64,000 bases of DNA from Pseudolachnospira sp051055405 (GTDB lineage: Bacteria; Bacillota; Clostridia; Lachnospirales; Lachnospiraceae), in NCBI RefSeq assembly GCF_051055405.1, contig NZ_CP167068.1, forward strand, positions 186,001 through 250,000, read 5' to 3'. A program made the translations under genes and the position numbers. This document shows, piece after piece, positions 9,396 to 16,867 of this stretch. Each line of letters opens with the position of its first letter. The first letter of the stretch is position 1. The notes beneath the pieces are model-generated. The model worked only from the letters and a program-made list of their open reading frames with translations, was not told the DNA's origin and made no database searches.

Positions 9396-10249
9396 TTTAA
9401 AATATCCTCTATATATTCGCCCTGACCTCTGTACTGTTTACGGGCAACTTTTACTTTATCATTTCCTATGCGTGATTCTTCTAACTTATATGAGAGATAA
9501 TAATTCTTTTCATCAGGTGCTAAATAGCAATGGCGTAATATTTGTAACTGACTCAATGCCTTATCGGCAACAAATACATATTGATTACCAAGATTAGTTG
9601 CATAAAGGCAATGCTGACATTGAACATCTGTAATTTCACCATCAATAAAACTGTCGATTATTTCAAACATTCTGTTATCGGCAATCGGAGCAATAATATA
9701 ATCGACACCTTCGAGCTTTGCCAGTAAATTCTGTATAATAGGATGGTCTGCATACTCTGTTAATTTATTTCGGAAATAAGCAATAAGCAACATCCAATCC
9801 CTATCAACATTTAACTGTGTGTAACTTAAGTCTGTTTTATCAAACTCTAAAATATAAAGAGAGGATTCCGGATAGTTGGCAACAAACATAGCAGATTGTT
9901 CCAAACTCTCTCCACAATAGAAACCTCTCCCAAAATCGTTGGTGTTTTTTGATTTTTCTATTGAAATTTCCCCATCAATATATGTTTTAGCGCCGTGAAA
10001 GAGTATGGTGGAATTGCTGCCGCAATCCTCCTTAAATAAGTGCTCTTTTATTTTGTTAAGCCGGATACCTTTGCCAAAAGCAAAGTTGTAAAAAGCCTTC
10101 AAATTAGATGAAGAAACCTGTTCCTCATTTTTTCTCCACCTAGAAATTGTTGTTGCTGTAACGCCAATACTATCTGCAAGTTCTTTTGCAGTTATGTCTA
10201 ATAATTCCATTACAATTTCAATATCTGTACATAATGCGAAATCATTCAT
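9392..10249 (-). CDS. HTH-DUF3990 protein, probable ADP-ribosyltransferase-type toxin
   Basis: 285 residues from the ATG at 10249, chosen because AAAGGAG lies nine bases upstream; the longer frame to 10309 has no such site. Residues 8-72 form an XRE-like helix-turn-helix (ELADSIGVTATTISRWR). Residues 82-240 match DUF3990: LFHGA with His85, NDFGRGFY (104-111), and NQYVF (222-226) before ADKALSQL. His-Tyr-(Glu/Gln) is the pattern of the ADP-ribosyltransferase superfamily, so His85, Tyr111 and Gln223 are the candidate NAD-site residues (inference). Fusing the DNA-binding domain to the enzyme, and placing it before the partner gene, suggests autoregulation. Target unknown. Confidence 0.7.
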   Translation of the reverse strand: MNDFALCTDIEIVMELLDITAKELADSIGVTATTISRWRKNEEQVSSSNLKAFYNFAFGKGIRLNKIKEHLFKEDCGSNSTILFHGAKTYIDGEISIEKSKNTNDFGRGFYCGESLEQSAMFVANYPESSLYILEFDKTDLSYTQLNVDRDWMLLIAYFRNKLTEYADHPIIQNLLAKLEGVDYIIAPIADNRMFEIIDSFIDGEITDVQCQHCLYATNLGNQYVFVADKALSQLQILRHCYLAPDEKNYYLSYKLEESRIGNDKVKVARKQYRGQGEYIEDILK

Positions 10250-10280
10250 AAAAAACTCTCCTTTTGTAGCTTTCAAACTT

Positions 10281-10309
10281 ATTATAATAAATGTTGAAAA
10301 GAAGTTCAA
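10281..10309 (-). promoter_or_regulatory. Promoter of the HTH-DUF3990 operon
   Basis: Minus strand TTGAAC (10304-10309), 17-nt spacer, TATAAT (10281-10286), about 30 nt before the chosen start. It overlaps the left arm of a 13-bp inverted repeat (see 10288-10340). Confidence 0.7.
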
Positions 10310-10340
10310 GTCATTTTGTAAAACTTATTTTCAACATTTA
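10288..10340. promoter_or_regulatory. Inverted-repeat operator candidate for the HTH protein
   Basis: Perfect 13-bp arms, TAAATGTTGAAAA at 10288-10300 and its reverse complement at 10328-10340. The arm starts are 40 bp apart (about four helical turns) and bracket the -35 element. Well placed for autorepression by the HTH domain encoded downstream. Confidence 0.55.
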
Positions 10341-10609
10341 TAAATATAAAGTTTTGTAATGTTTTAAGCAGGTCTTAGGATGAGTCCCTGCTCGCTAAGA
10401 CAATACAGAACAAGGCAACGCCAAAAAGAAGGCACAACCAACGGATTTTATGAGGTAGAATTAGGAAGAAAAGTTTTTCAAAACCGAGGACTTTGTTACA
10501 AGTCCGTTACATCTCACCTTTATAATTCACCTATACATAGGGAATTTTCTGTGGGATGACTGTAAAAATCCTAGAGGGATGAGGAAAGACGGGGGATGAA
10601 TCAGACACG
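10341..10609. other. Gene-free stretch between the toxin operon and the ABC operon
   Basis: No convincing gene. A nested pair of complementary segments (10368-10372 with 10387-10391, and 10373-10378 with 10395-10400) could form a small H-type pseudoknot. A TATAAT near 10530 lacks a good -35, so the promoter of the following operon could not be fixed. Confidence 0.4.
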
Positions 10610-11371
10610 ATGAAGACCATTTTTACTGCCAATTGTAAACAAGCGCTCCGCGCCCCAGGCTTTGTCCTGGGCGTTCTGGCTGTCCCATTGTTTCTCTTTC
10701 TTTCCCAGCTGGACACTCTGGTGAAGACATTCCAGTCAACGGATCCTCAGGCTTACGGAAATTTTTTGACCTTCGTCGAAAAGGGCTTACAGGGCAACAC
10801 CATGTCTTTTCTGATGCCGATTCTCTGCGCCCTGCCCTTCTCCGCCAGTTTTTCGGAGGATATCCGGTGCGGCGTGATCAAATCTATCCTGCCCCGGACC
10901 ACAAGGCGGGCGTACCTCTGGGGGAAGATTGGAGCCTGCGCTCTTTCCGGGGGCCTGGTACTTGCGATGGGAATCCTGCTTTCTTCCGGCCTGGCCTGGA
11001 TGATTCTGGCTCCCTTGGAAGAAACGGCGAAGGAAGTCCGCTTACAGCCTCAGGTCCTGGAACTGTTGCAAAAGACGCTGCTTTTTTTCTGCTCCGGCGC
11101 TTTCTGGGCCGTCTTTGGCGCCTTTGCGGCTACCCTTACCGGCAGCCGATATGTGGCGTACACAGCGCCGTTTATCTTTTACTATCTTCTGATTATCCTG
11201 TATGAACGTTACTTCCCTTATGTGGTACTGTTCTATCCGCCATCCTGGCTGAACCCGGAAACCGGGTGGTTTGCGGGGGATTTTGGCGTAGTGCTTTGGG
11301 TTGGCGAACTGACGGCGATTGTTATGGCCGGTTTTGTGTTGGCCGCAGAAAGGAGGCTGGAACGTGTTTAA
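10610..11371 (+). CDS. ABC-2 type permease
   Basis: 253 residues with about six hydrophobic segments: residues 18-32, 62-78, 104-130, 160-178, 185-203 and 223-245. This is the usual topology of short ABC-2 permeases such as bacitracin- or lantibiotic-immunity type exporters. The start ATG is preceded only by a distant GGGGGA, so translation may be weak or the start uncertain. It is the first gene of a six-gene operon with a second permease, two ATPases and two extracytoplasmic proteins. Inferred role: membrane half of an exporter. Substrate cannot be told from sequence. Confidence 0.75.
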   Translation: MKTIFTANCKQALRAPGFVLGVLAVPLFLFLSQLDTLVKTFQSTDPQAYGNFLTFVEKGLQGNTMSFLMPILCALPFSASFSEDIRCGVIKSILPRTTRRAYLWGKIGACALSGGLVLAMGILLSSGLAWMILAPLEETAKEVRLQPQVLELLQKTLLFFCSGAFWAVFGAFAATLTGSRYVAYTAPFIFYYLLIILYERYFPYVVLFYPPSWLNPETGWFAGDFGVVLWVGELTAIVMAGFVLAAERRLERV

Positions 11372-12275
11372 GCGATGGGGAAAACGTTTTCGTCAAATCG
11401 GTGCGGTAGCCGCCTACAATTTCCGCCAGTGGCATAAAAACCCACGGATTATCATTACTTTTTTGTTGGCGTTTATCCTTTGCTTTCTCTTGTCGGATAA
11501 GGCGGTAAACTTTGCCAAGGAACACGATACGGTGATGCAGGTGGTAGAACCTTTTATCTGGACCTTTGGGGACAGCAATTCCATCTTGCTTTCTTCCTTG
11601 CTGCTTTTACTTCTTTTTGCGGATATGCCTTTTTTGTCAGCCGGAACCCCTTTTTATCTGATGCGGATCGACCGTAAGACCTGGGTGATGGGTCAGGCTT
11701 TTTATATCGTGCTTGCCACGGGAATCTATCTGGCCTTTATTCTGGCAGCCACCAGCCTGGTCTGTATGACCAATGCGTTTTCTGCCAATATGTGGAGCAA
11801 GACCGCCGCGATTCTCGGCTATTCCGGGGAAGGAGAAGCTATTGCTTTGCCGGCGCTGGTGAAAACTTTGGAGATGAGCAAGCCCTATTCCTGCATGGCA
11901 ACGATCTTTTTGCTGATGCTTTTGTATACGTTGGTGATGGTGTTTTTGATGTTGTTTTTTCATATATGGAAAGGCCAGGCCGCGGGCGTCATCGCTGTCT
12001 TTGCCTTCAGCGTGACCGGTTTTCTTTTAAACCCGGAAAACCTGAAAAATCTTTTCCGGCTGCCGGATGAACTGGCCTATAAGGCCAGGGTTTGGGTGGG
12101 GTGGCTGTCGCCGCTGAATCAGGCCACCTACCATATGCACAACTTTGGTTATGACCGGCTGCCGCGGCTCTGGCAGACCTACCTGATTTTTGGCGGGCTG
12201 CTGGTTTTCTTGATGATATTGAGCCTTTGGGCGATTCGGCGCTATAGCTTCCACTTTCGGGGAACGGAAAATTAG
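11364..12275 (+). CDS. Second ABC-2 type permease
   Basis: The chosen start is the GTG at 11364, because AAGGAGG lies seven bases upstream (11350-11356). This gives 303 residues and an 8-bp overlap with the first permease. About six transmembrane helices are visible, including residues near 27-43, 69-87, 108-130, 175-197, 202-218 and 268-288. It probably pairs with the preceding permease as a heterodimer energised by the ATPase at 12287. Weak sequence conservation is normal in this family. Confidence 0.75.
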   Translation: MFKRWGKRFRQIGAVAAYNFRQWHKNPRIIITFLLAFILCFLLSDKAVNFAKEHDTVMQVVEPFIWTFGDSNSILLSSLLLLLLFADMPFLSAGTPFYLMRIDRKTWVMGQAFYIVLATGIYLAFILAATSLVCMTNAFSANMWSKTAAILGYSGEGEAIALPALVKTLEMSKPYSCMATIFLLMLLYTLVMVFLMLFFHIWKGQAAGVIAVFAFSVTGFLLNPENLKNLFRLPDELAYKARVWVGWLSPLNQATYHMHNFGYDRLPRLWQTYLIFGGLLVFLMILSLWAIRRYSFHFRGTEN

Positions 12276-12286
12276 GGGGGAGTATT

Positions 12287-12928
12287 TTGAGAACAGTTAT
12301 TCAGATCGAAAATCTTTCCAAATCCTTTGGGGAGGATTTGGTTTTGAAAAAAATAAATCGAGAATTTGAAGAGGGAAAAATCCATGGAATCGTCGGCAAC
12401 AACGGTTCCGGAAAAACCGTGATGATGAAATGTATCTGCGGTTTCCTGAAGCCTTCGGAGGGAAGAGTCTTTGTGAATTTTCAACAGGTGGGAAAAGATG
12501 TGGATTTTCCGAAGGACGTTGGCATCATCATCGAGACGCCGGGTTTTTTGCCCAATTTGAGCGGACAGAAAAATCTGGAACTGCTGGCGTCTCTCCAAAA
12601 AAAGATTCACCGGGGGGTGATTCGTGATACAATCCGCCGGGTGGGGCTGGATCCGGACAGCAAAAAGCCAGTAAGCAAGTATTCTTTGGGAATGCGGCAG
12701 CGGCTGGGCATTGCCCAGGCGATCATGGAGGACCCTTCCATCTTGATTTTGGATGAACCTTTTAACGGTTTGGATAAGAATGGCGTCGCCCAGATGCGGG
12801 AGCTGATCAAAGGGCTCCGGGGACAGGGGAAAACGATTCTCCTGGCGAGCCATAACCAGATGGATATCGATGAGCTCTGCGATACAGTCTGCGAGATGGA
12901 CGCCGGCGTGATGCGGATGGTACGGTAA
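12287..12928 (+). CDS. ABC transporter ATP-binding protein
   Basis: 213 residues. Starts at TTG (12287) behind a GGGGGGAG site. All ATPase motifs are intact: Walker A GNNGSGKT (37-44), signature YSLGMRQRL (132-140), Walker B ILILDEP with catalytic Glu157, and switch His189 in ASHN. The CcmA/BcrA-like subfamily usually drives ABC-2 permeases, which fits the two permeases immediately upstream (12-bp gap). The gene downstream codes for a second, degenerate ATPase. Confidence 0.88.
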   Translation: MRTVIQIENLSKSFGEDLVLKKINREFEEGKIHGIVGNNGSGKTVMMKCICGFLKPSEGRVFVNFQQVGKDVDFPKDVGIIIETPGFLPNLSGQKNLELLASLQKKIHRGVIRDTIRRVGLDPDSKKPVSKYSLGMRQRLGIAQAIMEDPSILILDEPFNGLDKNGVAQMRELIKGLRGQGKTILLASHNQMDIDELCDTVCEMDAGVMRMVR

Positions 12929-12937
12929 GGAGAGCCA

Positions 12938-13627
12938 ATGGAGATATTGCGAGCGGAAAAAATTACACAATGGTTTCCTCCCAACCGGCGGATTTTGGAA
13001 GCGGTGGACTTGTCTGTCGAAGAGGGGGAGATGGTCAGTATATTGGCGGAGCCGGGCAGTGGAAAGACGCTTCTATTGGAAATTTTGTCCGGATTTCGGG
13101 CACCCAGCGAGGGGACGGTTTATCTGCTGGAAAAGAAAAGAACCGGAGAGACGGCCGGGGCGGCGGAAGCGTTCCGGCGGAAATACTTGGGAATACTGCC
13201 GCGGGATCCGGGATTTCTTCCCTTGCTGACGCTGGAAGAAAACGTGGCGCTTCCCCTTTTGCTGGGAGGGATGAGCGGAAAGAAGGCTAGGCGGCTGGCA
13301 AAAGAGTGGCTAAATGCTTTGGGAATCGGAGCCATGCGCGAGCGGCTTTCCGGGCAATTAAGCGCTTATGAGAAATGTCTGGGAAATGTGGTAAGGGGGA
13401 CCCTTTCGGAGCCTAAGCTGGTGTTTGCGGATGATTTTACCGCGGACTTGACCGAGGCGGAGGAAGAACGACTCTTTGAGGCGTTTTTGGAGATTCTCCG
13501 CCGGGGAAGCATGACTTTGATTCAGACTACCAGCAGCCCGCGGACAGCGGCGCGGGGAAGCCGGGTTCTGATGCTGAAGGATGGAAAGATATACCAGGAT
13601 TGTGAAATAGGGGGAGAATCAGAATGA
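12938..13627 (+). CDS. Degenerate LolD/MacB-like ABC ATPase
   Basis: 229 residues with a good Walker A (AEPGSGKT, 37-44), but the rest of the catalytic set is altered. The signature position reads LSAYE instead of LSGGQ. The Q-loop region lacks the usual Gln. Walker B ends in ADD, so Asp166 replaces the catalytic Glu. The H-loop position is Ser (QTTSS) instead of His. It may bind ATP but probably hydrolyses poorly. The frame is intact and sits tightly in the operon (9 bp after the previous gene, ATGA overlap with the next), so it looks selected rather than decaying. Likely partner: the MacB/FtsX-like protein at 15115. Confidence 0.75.
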   Translation: MEILRAEKITQWFPPNRRILEAVDLSVEEGEMVSILAEPGSGKTLLLEILSGFRAPSEGTVYLLEKKRTGETAGAAEAFRRKYLGILPRDPGFLPLLTLEENVALPLLLGGMSGKKARRLAKEWLNALGIGAMRERLSGQLSAYEKCLGNVVRGTLSEPKLVFADDFTADLTEAEEERLFEAFLEILRRGSMTLIQTTSSPRTAARGSRVLMLKDGKIYQDCEIGGESE

Positions 13628-15105
13628 AGCGAATTGGAAAGTATCTGCTGACCGCAGCCCTTTGTATGGGAATGATGGCCGTAACTTTGCCGGTAAGAGC
13701 GGCTTCTGTACCCGCGGACAGTGGGAGTACGGAGACAGGGGCCGCGGAGGGGGCGGAGCCGGGAAGCGGTTCGGAAGGGGAATTCGGAGAGCAGCTGACC
13801 TTTTCCATTGATGATAAACACCGGTATGAGGGGATGGAGAGCAGTTATCAGGCAGGATATCTGCCGACCGTGGAAAATGGAACGGCAGTCGTGATTTTGC
13901 CGCTGGCGGCGGACGGAGAGGTAAAAGGAAATTCTTTGATGGTGACGCCGGATCTTGGGAGCATGGAAAAAAGCCCCTTTGTTTACCGGAATTATCAAAG
14001 AACGGTGACCGAGTCTGCCCAGGCGGATTTGGATACCGGGGAAGTTCACTCTTTGTATCTGGTTCGTCTGGATTTGGAGCTGACGCCGGAGCGGTACAAT
14101 GGCGTTTATCCTCTTACATTAAATATTTCCGCAAAGGATGCCCATGGCCAGACGGTCAGCCAAAGCTTTTCCACCTATGTGACCATCACCGATGGGAAGA
14201 GCACACAGGAGCCGGCGACGGAGCCTCCCCAGGTGGATGAACCGAAACCAGAGTCTCAGCCGGTGGTGTATGTGGAAAAGTATACGGTGACTCCCGGCGT
14301 GGTGGAGGCCGGGACAGAGTTTGAGATTCGGGCGTCTATCAAAAACACAAATAAGAAGCAAAAGCTGCAGAACCTGGTTTTAACCGCAACCACGGATGCG
14401 GAAGGGCTGACTCTCCTGGATGACAGCAACATCACTTTCTGGGAAAAACTCGGAAAAGAAGAATCCCGCGAACTGGTCCTGCGGTATCGCTCCGCCTCTT
14501 CCATGGCGGTAGGAAAGTATCATGTGCAGCTTTCGATTTCCTATGACAACAAAGATGCCGTCACCTTATCGTCCAGCGGAACCATGGATGTTTTTGTGAC
14601 GCAGCCCATGCGTGTGGAGGGAACGGTTCCCACCATTGCCTCGTCCGTGAATGCCGGCGATACAATCACTTTGAGTTTCCAGGCAGCGAACCTGGGAAAG
14701 AGCGCCGCTTATAACGTGCGTTTCGAGCTGGATGCAGCGGGGCTGATGCCCACGGGCAGCGCTTTTATCGGAAATCTGGAAAGCGGGTCGGCGGGAGAAG
14801 CGCAGATGAAGGTCTTTGTGGGCGCGAAAAATATGAACCGAGATCAGGAAGAGGAACAATACGGACAGACAGGCGGAACGATCACCCTAATTTATGAGGA
14901 TGAAAATGGAACGGAATATACGGAAGAGTCTTACTTTAATACGGAGATTAAAGAGCTGATCATTTCTGCTGGTGCGGAGGTTCCCAAGGAAGACGATACG
15001 AAGCAGGGGGCTTGGTGGATTTCTATTACAGCAGGAGCGGTGGTGTTGGCAGTTCTCGCCGGCGTTTTCGTGTGGAAAAAGAAAAAAGCGGACAGAGAAG
15101 AATAG
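13624..15105 (+). CDS. Secreted, membrane-anchored CARDB/COG1361-like protein
   Basis: 493 residues. Signal peptide at residues 1-26 (KR...LTAALCMGMMAVTLPVRA). A Ser/Gly/Glu-rich linker follows, then a beta-rich domain (about 60-195), a Pro/Glu spacer, two CARDB-like Ig domains (about 215-330 and 335-445), and a single C-terminal helix (about 465-483) with a KKKKADREE tail. There is no LPxTG motif. Such proteins are often encoded between an ATPase and an FtsX/MacB-type permease in Firmicutes and archaea. The ATG overlaps the stop of the degenerate ATPase (ATGA). Inferred role: extracytoplasmic partner of the transporter-like complex. Confidence 0.7.
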   Translation: MKRIGKYLLTAALCMGMMAVTLPVRAASVPADSGSTETGAAEGAEPGSGSEGEFGEQLTFSIDDKHRYEGMESSYQAGYLPTVENGTAVVILPLAADGEVKGNSLMVTPDLGSMEKSPFVYRNYQRTVTESAQADLDTGEVHSLYLVRLDLELTPERYNGVYPLTLNISAKDAHGQTVSQSFSTYVTITDGKSTQEPATEPPQVDEPKPESQPVVYVEKYTVTPGVVEAGTEFEIRASIKNTNKKQKLQNLVLTATTDAEGLTLLDDSNITFWEKLGKEESRELVLRYRSASSMAVGKYHVQLSISYDNKDAVTLSSSGTMDVFVTQPMRVEGTVPTIASSVNAGDTITLSFQAANLGKSAAYNVRFELDAAGLMPTGSAFIGNLESGSAGEAQMKVFVGAKNMNRDQEEEQYGQTGGTITLIYEDENGTEYTEESYFNTEIKELIISAGAEVPKEDDTKQGAWWISITAGAVVLAVLAGVFVWKKKKADREE

Positions 15106-15114
15106 GGGCGGCGT

Positions 15115-16062
15115 ATGGATGGAAAAGAAAGAATGCGGCTGGCCTGGAAAACATTGCCTGGATGGGGAACGGTTTTTTCCGTGCTGGGGGTAGCCCTTTC
15201 CGCGATCTGCCTGACGATCGGCGGGCGTATCTATATGGAAGTCCAGACGGAGAAATCACGGCCGTGCGAGATAAAAGGAAGTATGGCAATGGACGGGGAT
15301 ACCATCGGGAAAATCCGGCAGATGGAAGCGGTTTTGGCGATCAGCGGAGTGGAAGATGCGTCGGGAACTATTTTATATGGGGATTATCAAGCGTCCGTCC
15401 ATGTGATCGGCGTGGATGCGGGCTATCTAAAGGGAGAATGGCTCTTAGGGGGAGCGTACCCGGATGAAACGGCGATGCCCTATGTGGCGCTGAATGAAGC
15501 GGCGGTAAAGGGATTTCAGGATGCGAAAAAGGCAGGAATTCCGGAGGAAAAGCAGCCGGATTGGCTGTCGGAATCCTTTTATCTGGACGGCATTTCCTCG
15601 GAGCTTCGAATCTGCGGAATTTTAAAGGATGGAGAGGAAGAAGCCAGGGCTTACGTAAGCCAAGGACAGTGGGCCGGTCTTTCCCTGGGAGCCGGAGAAG
15701 GGGGAGCCCGCTCCTTTTGGGTGCGGCTGCAAAAGGAAGGTGTAAAGGAGCAGGCTGTCCGGGATTTAGCGGCTCTCGGTTTTCAGGTTACGGACCAGGG
15801 GGAATCTCAGGCGGCGGACTGGGAGATCCGAGAGGAACGGCAGTTTCTGTATCTAGGGGCGGGAACTTTTGGCCTGGCCTGGTCGCTGCTGCTTTTTGGG
15901 TATCAGAGGCGGCTTTGCTTGGCGCTGCTTGCTTATGAGGAAAAAATGTTTCTCTGGATGGGGTACCGGCTGAACCGTAAGGTAGCCTTTTGGCAGTGGG
16001 CCATGGTGATTCTGGCGGGCGGCGCCTTGGGCGTGTGCGCTGGGTGGCTGCTGGGGATATAA
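15115..16062 (+). CDS. Shortened FtsX/MacB-like membrane protein
   Basis: 315 residues. One N-terminal helix (about 19-38) is followed by an extracytoplasmic domain of roughly 200 residues, then two closely spaced helices near residues 243-262 and 283-313. FtsX/MacB permeases usually have four helices and about 400 residues; here the protein ends where the last helix would begin. The stop is followed directly by a terminator, so this is the natural gene end. Together with the degenerate ATPase and CARDB-like protein it suggests a mechanotransmission or signalling complex rather than a classic transporter (inference). Confidence 0.6.
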   Translation: MDGKERMRLAWKTLPGWGTVFSVLGVALSAICLTIGGRIYMEVQTEKSRPCEIKGSMAMDGDTIGKIRQMEAVLAISGVEDASGTILYGDYQASVHVIGVDAGYLKGEWLLGGAYPDETAMPYVALNEAAVKGFQDAKKAGIPEEKQPDWLSESFYLDGISSELRICGILKDGEEEARAYVSQGQWAGLSLGAGEGGARSFWVRLQKEGVKEQAVRDLAALGFQVTDQGESQAADWEIREERQFLYLGAGTFGLAWSLLLFGYQRRLCLALLAYEEKMFLWMGYRLNRKVAFWQWAMVILAGGALGVCAGWLLGI

Positions 16063-16077
16063 GAGTTTGAGAGATAT

Positions 16078-16108
16078 GCGGCGGAGAAAAATACTCTGCC
16101 GCTTTTTT
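16078..16108 (+). terminator. Intrinsic terminator of the ABC operon
   Basis: GCGGCGGAG (16078-16086) pairs with CTCTGCCGC (16094-16102) with one G-U; T6 follows. Confidence 0.85.
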
Positions 16109-16130
16109 ATTCTATTGGTGTAAAAACTAC

Positions 16131-16159
16131 TTGACATTTTTTGATTTCAAGGTTATGAT
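16131..16159 (+). promoter_or_regulatory. Strong sigma-A promoter of the Tad operon
   Basis: TTGACA (16131-16136), 17-nt spacer, TATGAT (16154-16159). The start of transcription near 16166 would leave an untranslated leader of about 145 nt before the first Tad gene. Confidence 0.8.
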
Positions 16160-16175
16160 AAATAATCATAACCTT
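16149..16175. promoter_or_regulatory. 27-bp palindrome over the Tad promoter -10
   Basis: Perfect 11-bp arms, AAGGTTATGAT (16149-16159) and ATCATAACCTT (16165-16175), spaced by AAATA. The left arm contains the whole -10 hexamer, and the palindrome covers the expected transcription start. That position is typical of a repressor operator. The regulator is not identifiable in the window. Confidence 0.6.
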
Positions 16176-16309
16176 ACATCTTTAGTTTCTATATATCATC
16201 TTTTTCTCTATTTATTCTGAATAAGTTTCCTTAGAAAATCAAAAAGAAAAGTCTCTGTATTGGCAGAGGGGTATTTTGCACTTTATGAAAAGGAGGGATT
16301 TGCCATTGG

Positions 16310-16798
16310 ATGAATGAAAGGTGCTTTTGTATCTTGCTTTTTTCCGCGTTGGCAGCTCTTTGGGATTGCTGTCTGGGACGGATTCCGAACCCGCTGTTAG
16401 GCGTATTCTGGCTGCTAGGTTTTTTCTTTGAGCCAAGTTTCTCTTATTTCTTTCGGGGGATTCCCCTGATCTTATTTCTTTATCCGATGATTGGTCTTCA
16501 CATGATGGGAGCCGGGGACGGCAAGCTTTTTGGCGTGCTTGGCTGTTATCTGGGATATCCGGATATCTTTTTTGTCTTTTTTCTTTCCTGCCTGTTTGGC
16601 GTGGTAGGCGCGACAATCAGGCAGGGTCATAAGGGATTTTGGAAATCCCGTTTCTCTTGTTTTTTCCAATATATTTATGAAATGATGATGCGAAAGGAGG
16701 TGCTACCATATCCGGGCGGGAAGAGTCCACAGGCGAGACTGCCCATGGGGCTTCCCATCTTGGGCGGGGTGATTACCGTTTTATTCTTTGTTTCATAG
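16310..16798 (+). CDS. Type IV prepilin peptidase (TadV/CpaA-like), first copy
   Basis: 162-residue A24-family membrane aspartyl protease that would cut the class III leader of Flp and TadE-like pilins. The two catalytic Asp are visible: Asp19 in WDCCLGRIPN and Asp70 in GAGDGK. Four or five hydrophobic helices. First gene behind the Tad promoter; AAAGGAGG lies about 12 bases before the ATG. A second, shorter A24 peptidase is encoded at 24079 in the same operon. Confidence 0.85.
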   Translation: MNERCFCILLFSALAALWDCCLGRIPNPLLGVFWLLGFFFEPSFSYFFRGIPLILFLYPMIGLHMMGAGDGKLFGVLGCYLGYPDIFFVFFLSCLFGVVGATIRQGHKGFWKSRFSCFFQYIYEMMMRKEVLPYPGGKSPQARLPMGLPILGGVITVLFFVS

Positions 16799-16867
16799 GA
16801 AGTGTCTTTGGACTTTTCTATAGAGTAAAAATGTTTCGCTTAATTAGGAAATTTTTATTCCTGCCGG

